From contig CAIXIX010000425.1 in NCBI GenBank assembly GCA_903919615.1, positions 1 to 56,378 on the forward strand: 56,378 nucleotides of DNA, written 5' to 3'. A program made the translations under genes and the position numbers. Shown piece after piece: positions 41,663 to 50,259 of the stretch. The notes under the pieces are model-generated. The model did not search any database and was not told where the DNA came from. It was given only the letters and a program-made list of their open reading frames with translations. This stretch comes from an uncultured Chthonomonas sp. (GTDB taxonomy: Bacteria > Armatimonadota > Chthonomonadetes > Chthonomonadales > Chthonomonadaceae). Positions within the stretch are counted from its first letter, which is position 1. Each line of letters opens with the position of its first letter.

Positions 41663-42602
41663 GCTGCTTCTGATAATCCCGCCACACGTCCCGTGCACTC
41701 TTAACGTAGCTATCCAGCTCCTCCGGTCGTCGGTCCAGGCTCCATCGCACCAGGTCAAATGCCTGCAGCAGCCTGTAGCTGCGGATCGTCGGCAGCAGGG
41801 TCTCAAATTCAGCGCGTGACATGCCGTAACCATCCAGAAACGATTGGAATTGCGGATCATCGGGTGCGATGGATTGAAGAACGCCGGCGAATTCGTGATG
41901 TGGCACGATGCCAACGCTTGCGCAGCCCCAATCCAGCAAAACCACGGTAACGTCACCACAAACAAGAGTGTTCGCCAGTGAAAGGTCTCCGTGACACAGG
42001 CCGAAGCGAAAGCTCTCCAATCTTAGCGAATCGAAAACATCTCTAATTGAAGACTGGTGGTCCGGCCGATACACACCGAGTTCGATAAGCCTGTCACCAG
42101 CGGTCAGGCTCTCTATGCCGTAGTTCAAATATCTCGCCCACACTTGCTCGGCCCGCTGATGCTCTGTTCTGCCCTGTGAGTCATCAGTGAAATCGGGAAA
42201 TCCCTCCATACCGATTTGATGGATGATCCTGGCATACGTACCTAACTCATGCCGCACACTTTCAGCGCATACCTCGTTTGCGTCTCCACGCTCCCCGTGT
42301 ACAAACTCCTGAACCATATAGGATGCGTTACTACATTGACCCAGCGCAAGGACTCGCGGCCCTGGGATACCGGCATCAAGTGCGCGCTCAATGCACCAAG
42401 ACTCCTTGGCGTGCTCGGCGCCACGACGCAGAATATCTGTTAGTCTGACGATTACCTCATCGGCAGCGATCGTCATGGAGTAAACGAGGTTGCAGGAACC
42501 GCGCCCGACAAATCGCGTGCTACGGATCTCTGAGCCTGAAAAGTGACGATCGGCGATGATCTCAAGGCAGCGATTAATGTCGATATGGGAAAGGTCGTCG
42601 AT
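41652..42602 (-). CDS. Aminoglycoside/choline-kinase-fold phosphotransferase, start abnormal
   Basis: A kinase-fold protein of about 316 residues. The C-terminal lobe is typical: catalytic FGLCHGDLSLANTLV and metal-binding VVLLDWGCAS. The first ATG (42476) would delete the nucleotide-binding loop. The frame stays open 95 codons upstream of it and clearly encodes that loop (RFVGRGSCNLVY), but contains no ATG, GTG or TTG. GGAGA followed seven bases later by ATC at 42602 is where a start belongs, giving IDDLSHIDINRCLEIIADRH. Either the start codon mutated (ATG to ATC) or ATC is used. The substrate (antibiotic, sugar or choline) is unknown. It converges with and overlaps the DUF2809 gene. Confidence 0.65.
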   Translation of the reverse strand: MDDLSHIDINRCLEIIADRHFSGSEIRSTRFVGRGSCNLVYSMTIAADEVIVRLTDILRRGAEHAKESWCIERALDAGIPGPRVLALGQCSNASYMVQEFVHGERGDANEVCAESVRHELGTYARIIHQIGMEGFPDFTDDSQGRTEHQRAEQVWARYLNYGIESLTAGDRLIELGVYRPDHQSSIRDVFDSLRLESFRFGLCHGDLSLANTLVCGDVTVVLLDWGCASVGIVPHHEFAGVLQSIAPDDPQFQSFLDGYGMSRAEFETLLPTIRSYRLLQAFDLVRWSLDRRPEELDSYVKSARDVWRDYQKQLTV

Positions 42603-42756
42603 GTTGGGTTCTCCGCAGGAGTTTTGCGAGCAATGCGTGCTCGTTCCGCTTAAGTACTTCGTAGGGCAATTTGTGATACGTTGCAGGATGGCAGCAGGGA
42701 ATAGTCGTAACTTCGTCTTCGGATGCGAGACTATTGTGTGTGCAAGCCTTTGGACC

Positions 42757-42868
42757 CTCAGCTAACCTCTCCCTCGCCGCTAGCCGGGGCTCGCCTCTTT
42801 CGCTCGGCCCCTCATTCTTCGGGCGCAGTAGAGAACACGGGAGAGGGACCACTTGACGCCTCCGAACA
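42757..42868. repeat. C/G-rich dispersed inverted element
   Basis: AACCTCTCCCTCGCCGCTAG opens it, GGGAGAGGGACC closes it, with CTCATTCTTCGGGCGCAGTA in the middle (shared with 28107 and 39447). The tail GACGCCTCCGAACATCTG resembles the GCCTCCGGA tail of other copies. An ATGATACATGATACGCC word lies at 42891. Confidence 0.6.
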
Positions 42869-43022
42869 TCTGTGAGTTCATACCCTGACTAATGATACAT
42901 GATACGCCTCTCTGCGCGTTAGCAAGGTCAAACAAGGAACTGCCGCGCCACCTCACGAATTAGGCAGGTATCCGCGAGCGCAATTCGCTCGTATGCATTA
43001 CAACAAAAGGTTCTCATAATCG

Positions 43023-45872
43023 ATGCTGCATAAACTCTCCGTGACCGCCTTAACGGCGGCGCTGCTTCTTACCTCAGGCACAGTTATTACACAAGCCAAC
43101 ACGGCAGATGGCCGTCAGCGGATCCGTTTCGACGACAACTGGAAGTTTGCTCCTAATCCGTCGGAAACACGACAGGGCGATGCCATCACCGCCTGGAAGG
43201 CGTTGAGGACGACCGCAGTTACCGCTCTCGGTACTGATGCCGTGCTGCCGGATGTCATCAGCAGTTCTGAATGGAAACCTGTTCGCATCGGCGATGAGGT
43301 GTTCGGGTACCGCAATGGCTTTGCCTGGTTCAAAACCGAGATCACCGACAACGAACAACAGGTCTACAATAATAATGGTGTAGGCTCGGCAGGGTCGCGA
43401 AAACTGCATTTCGAAAGCGTTGATGATAACTGCATCGTCTTCGTGAACGGCAAAAGGCTCATCAAGCATGAGGGCTGGGATGATGAGTTTTATGTCGACG
43501 CGACCAAAGCCTGGAACTATCCGGGCGTCAATCAGCTCGTTCTTCTGGTTGAAAACACGGGTGGCGGCGGCGGTATCATGAAGCCAGTGACCCTCGAAAA
43601 GGGCAGCCATCCTGCTGCAAGCCTGGGCCCCGCCGGCGCTGCGTTTAACGATTCCGGCTGGCGCACGGTACACCTGCCACATGACTACGTTGTCGAAGGA
43701 GTCTTCAGCCCGAAAGAGGATGCCTCCCATGGCTCACTGGCGGCAGGCGCAGCCTGGTATCGCAAGAGTTTTGAACTTCCTGCAGACTGCAAAGGCCGCA
43801 GCATCTGGCTCGATTTCGACGGAATATACCGAGACGCCGTGGTCTACCTGAACGGCAATGAACTGGCAAGACAGCCAAGCGGATACATGGGCTTCCGGGT
43901 AGACATCTCTAAATCGGCGCTTGTCTCCCAGAAAAACGTACTTGCCGTGCATGTCAACGCACACAAGCAGGAGGGCTGGTGGTACGAGGGCGGCGGAATC
44001 TATCGGCATGTTTGGCTAAACATAGCGAATCCGATCCACACGGCGCCATGGGGAGTCTACGTGCAGCCGGAGGTGATCGGAGCAGCGACCGAAAGCTCGC
44101 CGTCCGCGAAGATCAAAATAGAGACACGGCTCGTTAACGAATCTGGCATCAAAGGCGATGTGCAGGTAGTTTCAACCATCATCAGCCCAACCGGAGCCAG
44201 AGTGGCATCCATCTCGGCCGGGATAACGGTTGGCGCCAACAAGTCGGAGCTATTTACCCCCACGATCGTTATCCCTTCGGTAACACTCTGGTCCATTGAA
44301 AGTCCGAAGCTCTACACACTGCACACGGAGATTAAGCGCGGTGTCAAGGCGATCGACACAACCGACACCGTCTTTGGCATTCGATCGATCCGGTTTGACG
44401 CAGCAAAAGGCTTTTTTCTAAATGGCAAGCCCGTGAAGCTGAAGGGAACCTGCAACCACCAGGACTTCGCGGGAGTGGGTATAGCAATGCCAGATAGCCT
44501 TCTCTACTGGCGCATCAAAAAGCTGAAGGAGATGGGCTCTAACGCCTACCGATGCTCGCACAACCCGCCTGCAGCGGAGCTACTGGATGCATGCGATCGG
44601 CTAGGTATGGTGGTGATGGAAGAGACGCGCCACCTGGGTGACACCTACTCTCCCAAGACCTCTAAAGGCACGCCTGCATCCGATCTTTCAGATCTGAAGG
44701 CGATGCTTGTACGAGATCGCAACCATCCAAGCATCATCATGTGGTCGCTGTGCAACGAAGAGGGCCTGCAGGGTGACGTAGATGGCGCGCGCATCTTCAA
44801 GGCGATGAAGGACGTTGTGCATCAGTACGATCTGTCGCGACCCGTGTCCTGCGCAATGAACGGCGGCTGGGGGCATGGCATTACCTTCGTGGAGGATCTT
44901 CAGGGCATCAACTATAGCCCGGGCTCGTACGACGACTTCCACAAGAGCTTCCCAGATATGCCGCTCTATGGCAGCGAAACCGCCAGCACGGTTAGCACAC
45001 GCGGAATCTACGCCAACGATGCAAAAGCGGGATATGTGAGCGCCTACGATGTGAACTTCCCAGGCTGGGCAGATACCGCTGAAGATGCCTGGCGCCCCAT
45101 TGCTGAGCGCGACTATGTCGCAGGCGGCTTCGTCTGGACCGGCTTCGACTACAAAGGTGAACCCACTCCCTACGCCTGGCCGTGCATCAACTCCCACTTT
45201 GGGATTATGGATGAGTGCGGTTTCCCCAAGGATAACTGGTACTACTACAAAGCCTGGTGGGGCGACAAACCTATCGTACACATTCTGCCGCACTGGAACT
45301 GGGCAGGCTCTTCTTTCGCCGAGAAGCCTGTCTCGGTCTGGTGTCACAGCAACTGCGAGCGGGTCGAACTATTCCTGAATGGCACGAGCCTTGGATCTAA
45401 GGACGTACCGAAATACGGACACGTCGAATGGCAGGTCCCTTATACAGTGGGCAAGCTGGAGGCGATCGGTTATAACGGCGACAAGCGTGCCTCCACCGAC
45501 GTGGTCGAGACCGCAGGCGCCCCAGTCTCTTTGAGAATTAGCAGTGATAAGAAGATCTTGAGCGCAGACGGCGAAGACGTGATTCTTGCGGAGATCTCTG
45601 TTGTAGATTCTCACGGTCGCGTTGTGCCGACGGCCGACAATCTAGTGACATTCAAGGTAGTGGGCGGTGCTGCACGCGTCGCGGGTGTTGGCAATGGCGA
45701 CGCCAGCAGTCATGAGCCGGACCGCGCCACCAAGAGAAGTGCGTTCAATGGTTATTGCCTTGCTGTAGTGCAGGCAACAAATACTGCTGGCCGAATCACG
45801 CTCACTGCGGCTTCACCTGGCCTGGCATCCGCAACGGTGACGCTTGAGGCGAAGCCATCTAACCTGAAGTAA
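43023..45872 (+). CDS. Exported GH2 beta-galactosidase-like enzyme
   Basis: A 949-residue secreted GH2 enzyme: signal peptide ending near ITQA, a sugar-binding jelly roll, an immunoglobulin-like domain, the TIM barrel, and a C-terminal DUF4982/Ig-like part (VELFLNGTSLGSKDVPKYGH, VILAEISVVDSHGRVVPTAD). The general acid/base is in MWSLCNEEGLQGD (about E578) and the nucleophile in MPLYGSETASTV (about E652). An extra region of about 130 residues (40-170) lies before the usual N-domain. AAAGG is about 12 bases before the ATG. The gene ends six bases before the GH116-PA14 gene, so both form an operon. Confidence 0.87.
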   Translation: MLHKLSVTALTAALLLTSGTVITQANTADGRQRIRFDDNWKFAPNPSETRQGDAITAWKALRTTAVTALGTDAVLPDVISSSEWKPVRIGDEVFGYRNGFAWFKTEITDNEQQVYNNNGVGSAGSRKLHFESVDDNCIVFVNGKRLIKHEGWDDEFYVDATKAWNYPGVNQLVLLVENTGGGGGIMKPVTLEKGSHPAASLGPAGAAFNDSGWRTVHLPHDYVVEGVFSPKEDASHGSLAAGAAWYRKSFELPADCKGRSIWLDFDGIYRDAVVYLNGNELARQPSGYMGFRVDISKSALVSQKNVLAVHVNAHKQEGWWYEGGGIYRHVWLNIANPIHTAPWGVYVQPEVIGAATESSPSAKIKIETRLVNESGIKGDVQVVSTIISPTGARVASISAGITVGANKSELFTPTIVIPSVTLWSIESPKLYTLHTEIKRGVKAIDTTDTVFGIRSIRFDAAKGFFLNGKPVKLKGTCNHQDFAGVGIAMPDSLLYWRIKKLKEMGSNAYRCSHNPPAAELLDACDRLGMVVMEETRHLGDTYSPKTSKGTPASDLSDLKAMLVRDRNHPSIIMWSLCNEEGLQGDVDGARIFKAMKDVVHQYDLSRPVSCAMNGGWGHGITFVEDLQGINYSPGSYDDFHKSFPDMPLYGSETASTVSTRGIYANDAKAGYVSAYDVNFPGWADTAEDAWRPIAERDYVAGGFVWTGFDYKGEPTPYAWPCINSHFGIMDECGFPKDNWYYYKAWWGDKPIVHILPHWNWAGSSFAEKPVSVWCHSNCERVELFLNGTSLGSKDVPKYGHVEWQVPYTVGKLEAIGYNGDKRASTDVVETAGAPVSLRISSDKKILSADGEDVILAEISVVDSHGRVVPTADNLVTFKVVGGAARVAGVGNGDASSHEPDRATKRSAFNGYCLAVVQATNTAGRITLTAASPGLASATVTLEAKPSNLK

Positions 45873-45878
45873 CAGTAA

Positions 45879-48800
45879 ATGAAGTTCAATATCCTTGCCA
45901 CTGTTGTGGCCGCGCTCTTCGCGGCCAGCGCGGAGGTGTCCGATGCCCAGAAGAAGATAGATTACGGCGCAGACAAAGTCAATCAACTTGGCACAACGGC
46001 CGGTACCATCCTCGGTGGGCGGGATGACTACGATTATCTTGCGCTCAAGGATCACATCGGTCCGAGTGGCGTGCCGTTGGGAGGCATCGGGGTAGGATAT
46101 TTTGACTATGCTCCGAATGGTCGGTTTACGCGGCTGCAGATAAACAACTGGCACGGCTCCGAGCAGTCTCCTGTTATCCACGATGCTCTGGGAACGTTTC
46201 TCGCCCTCTGGCAGAACGGCAAAGCGCGTCTGCTGCAGCGGCAGTCTTCCTACTATGCGGGGATGTCGCCATCACAGCACACGGTCTACCGCGGTCTCTT
46301 TCCCATAGCAGAGTGCCGCATTGACAGCAGCGTTAAAGTGCGCGCTTACTCCGGCCTCGTTCCGCACAACGTGCGCGATTCCAGCCTGCCAACGGCGTGG
46401 ATTGAGGTGAGCGTTACCAACCCCGGCGGCCAATCTGCAGAAACGGCAGTCGCCTTCTCCTGGCAGGATCTGCTAGCCAGAGGCATCCTTGACGTTCCCG
46501 ATCGCGAACTTCTATCCCGGTTTGGCAATACGGCCTGGGATCGAGGCGAGGCCGAACAAGCCGCCGCGAAGGAGGGCAAAAGGTTCTGGGTAGATGTGCC
46601 GCGTGTTCCAACGAATGCATCGGCTGTGAGAGTGGGCAATCTCGCGGGCATCTGCCAGCAATGTGAGCCGCTCCATCCGGTGCTCAGAACCTATCAGAAC
46701 CTGAATAACCGCATCGCGATACTGGCCGAGCAGCAACCGGGGGCAGAGGTCAGCTATCTTCCGGCATACAGCGTAACCTCGCCGGATGACGCATGGGCTT
46801 CGTTCCGCAAGAACGGGAGATTCGGACCTGCAGTCGGCACAACGACAATTCTTCACTCTCCAAGCGATGCCACAGAGAGAGCCAGCGCCATCGCGCTTCG
46901 CGCCTCGCTAAAACCTGGCGAAACGCGGACCTTCCGGTTTCTGGTCGCCTGGTATGCGCCGGAGGCAGAAGGCCCGGGCCTTGAGGATCAGATCCATTTC
47001 GGAACGGCCGACTACTCACGGTACTACCATCGGTCGTTTCACGATCTGGAGTCGCTCGTTGGCTATGCAGCGCAAAACCGCCAGCGGATCTATAACGAAA
47101 CCGTGGCATGGCAAGCTCCAATCCTCAACAGCACCTATCCAGACTGGCTGAAGTTCAAGCTCATCAACAGCGCCTACACGCTCTACACCAATACCATCTT
47201 GAATGAGGCTGGTGACTTTACGGTGATGGAGGGAGGAATGGGTGGGCTTGCCGGAACGATGGATCAGCGGATCTCCGCGCATCCGCTGTACCAGAAACTC
47301 TTCCCTGAGCTGGATAGATCGGAGTTAGAGCTTTTTGGCCACACGCCCGGGGCGCAGGGCCAGATCATGCATTTTGATGGCCACTACTACTGGGGGATGG
47401 CGGCACGCACCGGCGTTTCCTCCACTCCTGATAACTGGATGGTGGATAACACGGGCGGATGGCTGCTGCAGCTTGCGCGATACTGGCAACAGACGGGCGA
47501 TACCGCGTGGATTAAGCAGTTTCAAAAGCAGATCGAGGGTGCGTCAACCTTCCTTGAGAGCCAGATACGAAGCTCGAAATACCATATCGTTACTGGCCCA
47601 ACTACGTACGACGACTTCTGGCATCCGGATCTCTATGCCTACAATGCCACCACCTATCCGTCCTTTCTGCAGGCGGCAGGCATGTTGTTTGAGGCGCTTG
47701 GCAACCCTCATCGAGCAGGAGATTGTCGGGAAGACGCACAACTCGCAGCGAACGATGCAATCCGTGCTCTGTGGAATGGCAGGTACTTTGCCTACGGCGC
47801 CGATCTAAATGGCGCCAATCGCCGCGACGACATTATGTTTAGCGGACAGCTGGCGGGGCAGTTCCTGAGTAGGGTGAGCGGCTGGCGTGGCCCATTCTCA
47901 CAGGAGATGGTGAGCGCATCCATCGTGGCGCAGCTGAAGACAAACGTCACAGCGAGCACGGATCTGTACGCTCCAAAAGTGTGGAATATCAAAGAAGGGC
48001 GGGCGATGCTCGATCCGCGCCGCCCCGGCGAGCAGAACACCGATTCCACATGTTGGCCCTACTATCTGGAGAGCTACACCGCGATGGCCGCGATCCAGGC
48101 TGGTTATGTTGACGACGGGCTGGAAATTATGCGGCATATCCAGCTTGTTCATCTGCGGAATGGCTGGACCTGGACGCAAAGCCTCTGGCGACCCGGCGAG
48201 CTCACCTACATGACGGCGCCTGTCACGTGGTTTATAACGGATGTGCTTGCTGGCAGCAGCCTCAACGCGTCGACGGGAACGCTGTCGCTATCGCCAATAG
48301 TGCGTGCCCATGAGAACCGGGTTGACCTGCCGATCTACAGCTCTCAGTTCTGGGCAACATTGACAGTAGAACGGAAAGCCAGAACCGTAAAACTGCGTAT
48401 TCTCCGCACCTTCGGCAGTAAACTTCCAGTGATAAAGCTAATCGAGGTGCGGCCAGTCGGCACAAACATCGATTTCCACTTTGATATACCGCCCTTCTTG
48501 GTCCGCGAAGGATCTACGCTTGACCTATCTGAACACTTCAACACGCTTACTGCCGGCAGCATCAATGCGTCGGTGCTGGCAAACATAAAAGCATCAACCT
48601 TTCTTGAATTTCATCCGCATATCATCACCCCTCCGGTAATCTCCCCGGTAGATACCTCTTTCGTCGACAAAACAACCGTAGGGCTGCAGACTGAAAACCC
48701 TGCAGAGCAAATCCGTTACACTTTAGATGGAAGCAGCCCACTGCGCTTTGGCAAACTGTACAATGGTCCGATCACTATTTCAGCGTCCACTACCGTGAAG

Positions 48801-49304
48801 GCGATAACGGGAAACCCTGGCAAGACCTGGAGCGCAATCAGCCGCCGGCAGTTCTCCGAGGTCCCTTACCGCAAGCCCGACCTGCCAGATGCCGCGCCCA
48901 CTGGAAAATGGCGCTGGCGGTACTACGAAGGCAACTGGGACAAGCTGCCCGATTTTGCGCAGCTTATGCCTGCAGCGACGGGTGAGAGCGACACGCTCAA
49001 CCTTGACATGCGCAAACGCGACCTCTACTTTGGGCTTATTTTTGAGGGCGCCATCCGCATCGAGCGCAAGGGCATCTACACTTTCCGCCTGAATTCTGAT
49101 GACGGTTCGAGGCTGATCGTAGGCGGAGAGGATGTATTAGATGCCGATGGCGTGCACGATCCGTTACGGGAGTACACGCTCACGAAGCCACTGCTTCCTG
49201 GTGTCTACAGCCTCAAACTGCTTTACTTCCAGAAAGAGGGCGGTTCGGAACTCAAGCTGCGCGTGACCGAACAGGTGCCCGGACTGCTGAGGTCCGCACA
49301 TTAA
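45879..49304 (+). CDS. Exported GH116-family enzyme with CHB_HEX_C-like and PA14 domains
   Basis: A 1,141-residue enzyme: signal peptide (MKFNILATVVAALFAASAEV), GH116 N-domain starting SGVPLGGIGVGYFDYAPNGR, and the (alpha/alpha)6 barrel with YDDFWHPDLYAYNATTYPSF, LWNGRYFAYGADLNGANRRD and IQAGYVDDGLEIMRHIQLVH. The C-terminal third adds a chitobiase/hexosaminidase-type beta domain (PVISPVDTSFVDKTTVGLQT, IRYTLDGSSPLRFG) and a PA14 carbohydrate-binding domain (GLIFEGAIRIERKGIYTFRL, NSDDGSRLIVGGEDVLDADG). The fused domains suggest binding to a polysaccharide surface. It follows the GH2 gene by six bases. The assignment of the catalytic acids needs an alignment with other GH116 members. Confidence 0.82.
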   Translation: MKFNILATVVAALFAASAEVSDAQKKIDYGADKVNQLGTTAGTILGGRDDYDYLALKDHIGPSGVPLGGIGVGYFDYAPNGRFTRLQINNWHGSEQSPVIHDALGTFLALWQNGKARLLQRQSSYYAGMSPSQHTVYRGLFPIAECRIDSSVKVRAYSGLVPHNVRDSSLPTAWIEVSVTNPGGQSAETAVAFSWQDLLARGILDVPDRELLSRFGNTAWDRGEAEQAAAKEGKRFWVDVPRVPTNASAVRVGNLAGICQQCEPLHPVLRTYQNLNNRIAILAEQQPGAEVSYLPAYSVTSPDDAWASFRKNGRFGPAVGTTTILHSPSDATERASAIALRASLKPGETRTFRFLVAWYAPEAEGPGLEDQIHFGTADYSRYYHRSFHDLESLVGYAAQNRQRIYNETVAWQAPILNSTYPDWLKFKLINSAYTLYTNTILNEAGDFTVMEGGMGGLAGTMDQRISAHPLYQKLFPELDRSELELFGHTPGAQGQIMHFDGHYYWGMAARTGVSSTPDNWMVDNTGGWLLQLARYWQQTGDTAWIKQFQKQIEGASTFLESQIRSSKYHIVTGPTTYDDFWHPDLYAYNATTYPSFLQAAGMLFEALGNPHRAGDCREDAQLAANDAIRALWNGRYFAYGADLNGANRRDDIMFSGQLAGQFLSRVSGWRGPFSQEMVSASIVAQLKTNVTASTDLYAPKVWNIKEGRAMLDPRRPGEQNTDSTCWPYYLESYTAMAAIQAGYVDDGLEIMRHIQLVHLRNGWTWTQSLWRPGELTYMTAPVTWFITDVLAGSSLNASTGTLSLSPIVRAHENRVDLPIYSSQFWATLTVERKARTVKLRILRTFGSKLPVIKLIEVRPVGTNIDFHFDIPPFLVREGSTLDLSEHFNTLTAGSINASVLANIKASTFLEFHPHIITPPVISPVDTSFVDKTTVGLQTENPAEQIRYTLDGSSPLRFGKLYNGPITISASTTVKAITGNPGKTWSAISRRQFSEVPYRKPDLPDAAPTGKWRWRYYEGNWDKLPDFAQLMPAATGESDTLNLDMRKRDLYFGLIFEGAIRIERKGIYTFRLNSDDGSRLIVGGEDVLDADGVHDPLREYTLTKPLLPGVYSLKLLYFQKEGGSELKLRVTEQVPGLLRSAH

Positions 49305-49354
49305 AACCCACTCGTGTCGTTGCCAATTGAAGTATCATTATGTATGAAATCTCA

Positions 49355-49409
49355 TTTTGTCCCTCTCCCTGCGAGGAACGAGCGGATAAGGGAGAGGTAA
49401 GGTGAGGGT
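49355..49409. repeat. C/G-rich dispersed inverted element abutting mobA
   Basis: TTTTGTCCCTCTCCCTGCGA and GGATAAGGGAGAGGTAAGGT. The CCCTCTCCC and GGGAGAGG arms form a hairpin. The right edge, GGTGAGGGTC, lies four bases before the TTG start of mobA and provides its only purine-rich ribosome site. Confidence 0.6.
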
Positions 49410-49412
49410 CTA

Positions 49413-50045
49413 TTGCCGCATGCTGACGCCGACGTAACTACATTTCCACGCGGCAATTCCACCGGCGCGATCATTCTGGCAGGCGGGCGCAGCCGGCGTA
49501 TGGGGAGAGACAAAGCGCTCGTTAGCGTCGCGGGCAAAACGCTGATCGAACACGTCGTCGCTGCGGTTAGCGCAGTTTCGAGCCGCACCATTATCGTTGC
49601 GCCGACTTCCGACAGCTATCGCATCGATGGCGCCGTGACAGTCCCCGATCTCTATCCGGACGAGGGTCCGGTAGGCGGCATCTGCACAGGGCTTACCGCA
49701 TTCGGGGCGGGGCTGCATATCGTTATCGCCTGCGACATGCCGGGCGTTCAACCGGGAGTATTGCGCTTGATGTTAAACTCGGCGCAGCCGGGTGATGATG
49801 CAGTAGTGGTCGGCAGCCCGGACGATCACGAGACCGAGCCGCTCTGTGCGGTCTATCGGCACAGCGCGCTAGCACCGTTGACAGAATTCATGAGGTCTGG
49901 CCGCCTCTCCGCACGCGCCGCACTTGGCTGCCTGAATGTGCGCTGGTTTGATCGAGACTCTATCCGCGACGTTGATCCTGCGGGGCTTAGCTTTCTGAAC
50001 ATCAACTCTGAGGAGGACCTGGCAGAGCTTGAGGCAAGGCTGTGA
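49413..50045 (+). CDS. mobA: Molybdenum cofactor guanylyltransferase (MobA-like)
   Basis: A 210-residue cytoplasmic nucleotidyltransferase that attaches GMP to molybdopterin. The family motif GAIILAGGRSRRMGRDKALV lies at about residues 18-37 and binds GTP; DLYPDEGPVGGICTGLTA and HIVIACDMPGVQPGVLRLML follow as expected, the latter holding the metal-binding Asp. The start is TTG at 49413; no ATG or GTG exists before the motif. GGTGAGGG four bases upstream belongs to a dispersed repeat. No other molybdenum genes are near. Confidence 0.8.
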   Translation: MPHADADVTTFPRGNSTGAIILAGGRSRRMGRDKALVSVAGKTLIEHVVAAVSAVSSRTIIVAPTSDSYRIDGAVTVPDLYPDEGPVGGICTGLTAFGAGLHIVIACDMPGVQPGVLRLMLNSAQPGDDAVVVGSPDDHETEPLCAVYRHSALAPLTEFMRSGRLSARAALGCLNVRWFDRDSIRDVDPAGLSFLNINSEEDLAELEARL

Positions 50046-50049
50046 TGCA

Positions 50050-50240
50050 GAATCTCGCGCAACGCCGCAAAGAAATGCACACGAGGGTCCGCGCAAGCAG
50101 AATGCAAATCTCAGGAACGAGCAGCGACACCTTACAAAGGGCCTTATGTCACGGGCAGTTGTCCGGAATTTCTTTGCGGCTATGCGCCTTTGCGTGATAA
50201 TCTTCTGTGTTTTTGTGTCTTTTCGCGGCTAAACTGCATC
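50050..50240. repeat. CCGCAAAG-family repeats, inverted pair
   Basis: CGCCGCAAAGAAATGCACAC near 50064 and, in the other orientation, GAATTTCTTTGCGGCTATGC, GCCTTTGCGTGATAATCTTC, TGTGTCTTTTCGCGGCTAAA from 50165 to 50234. The reverse complement of the latter reads TTTAGCCGCGAAAAGACACA, a text common in several environmental phyla. Pairing of the two arms would enclose about 100 bases between mobA and aroA. Confidence 0.65.
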
Positions 50241-50259
50241 TCCCTGAAAGTGCCCACAT

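Noticed and set aside
42574-42852. Minus-strand open frame of 92 codons upstream of the phosphotransferase
   Set aside because: Part lies in a dispersed repeat; the alternative frame encodes the phosphotransferase N-lobe with a nucleotide-binding loop.
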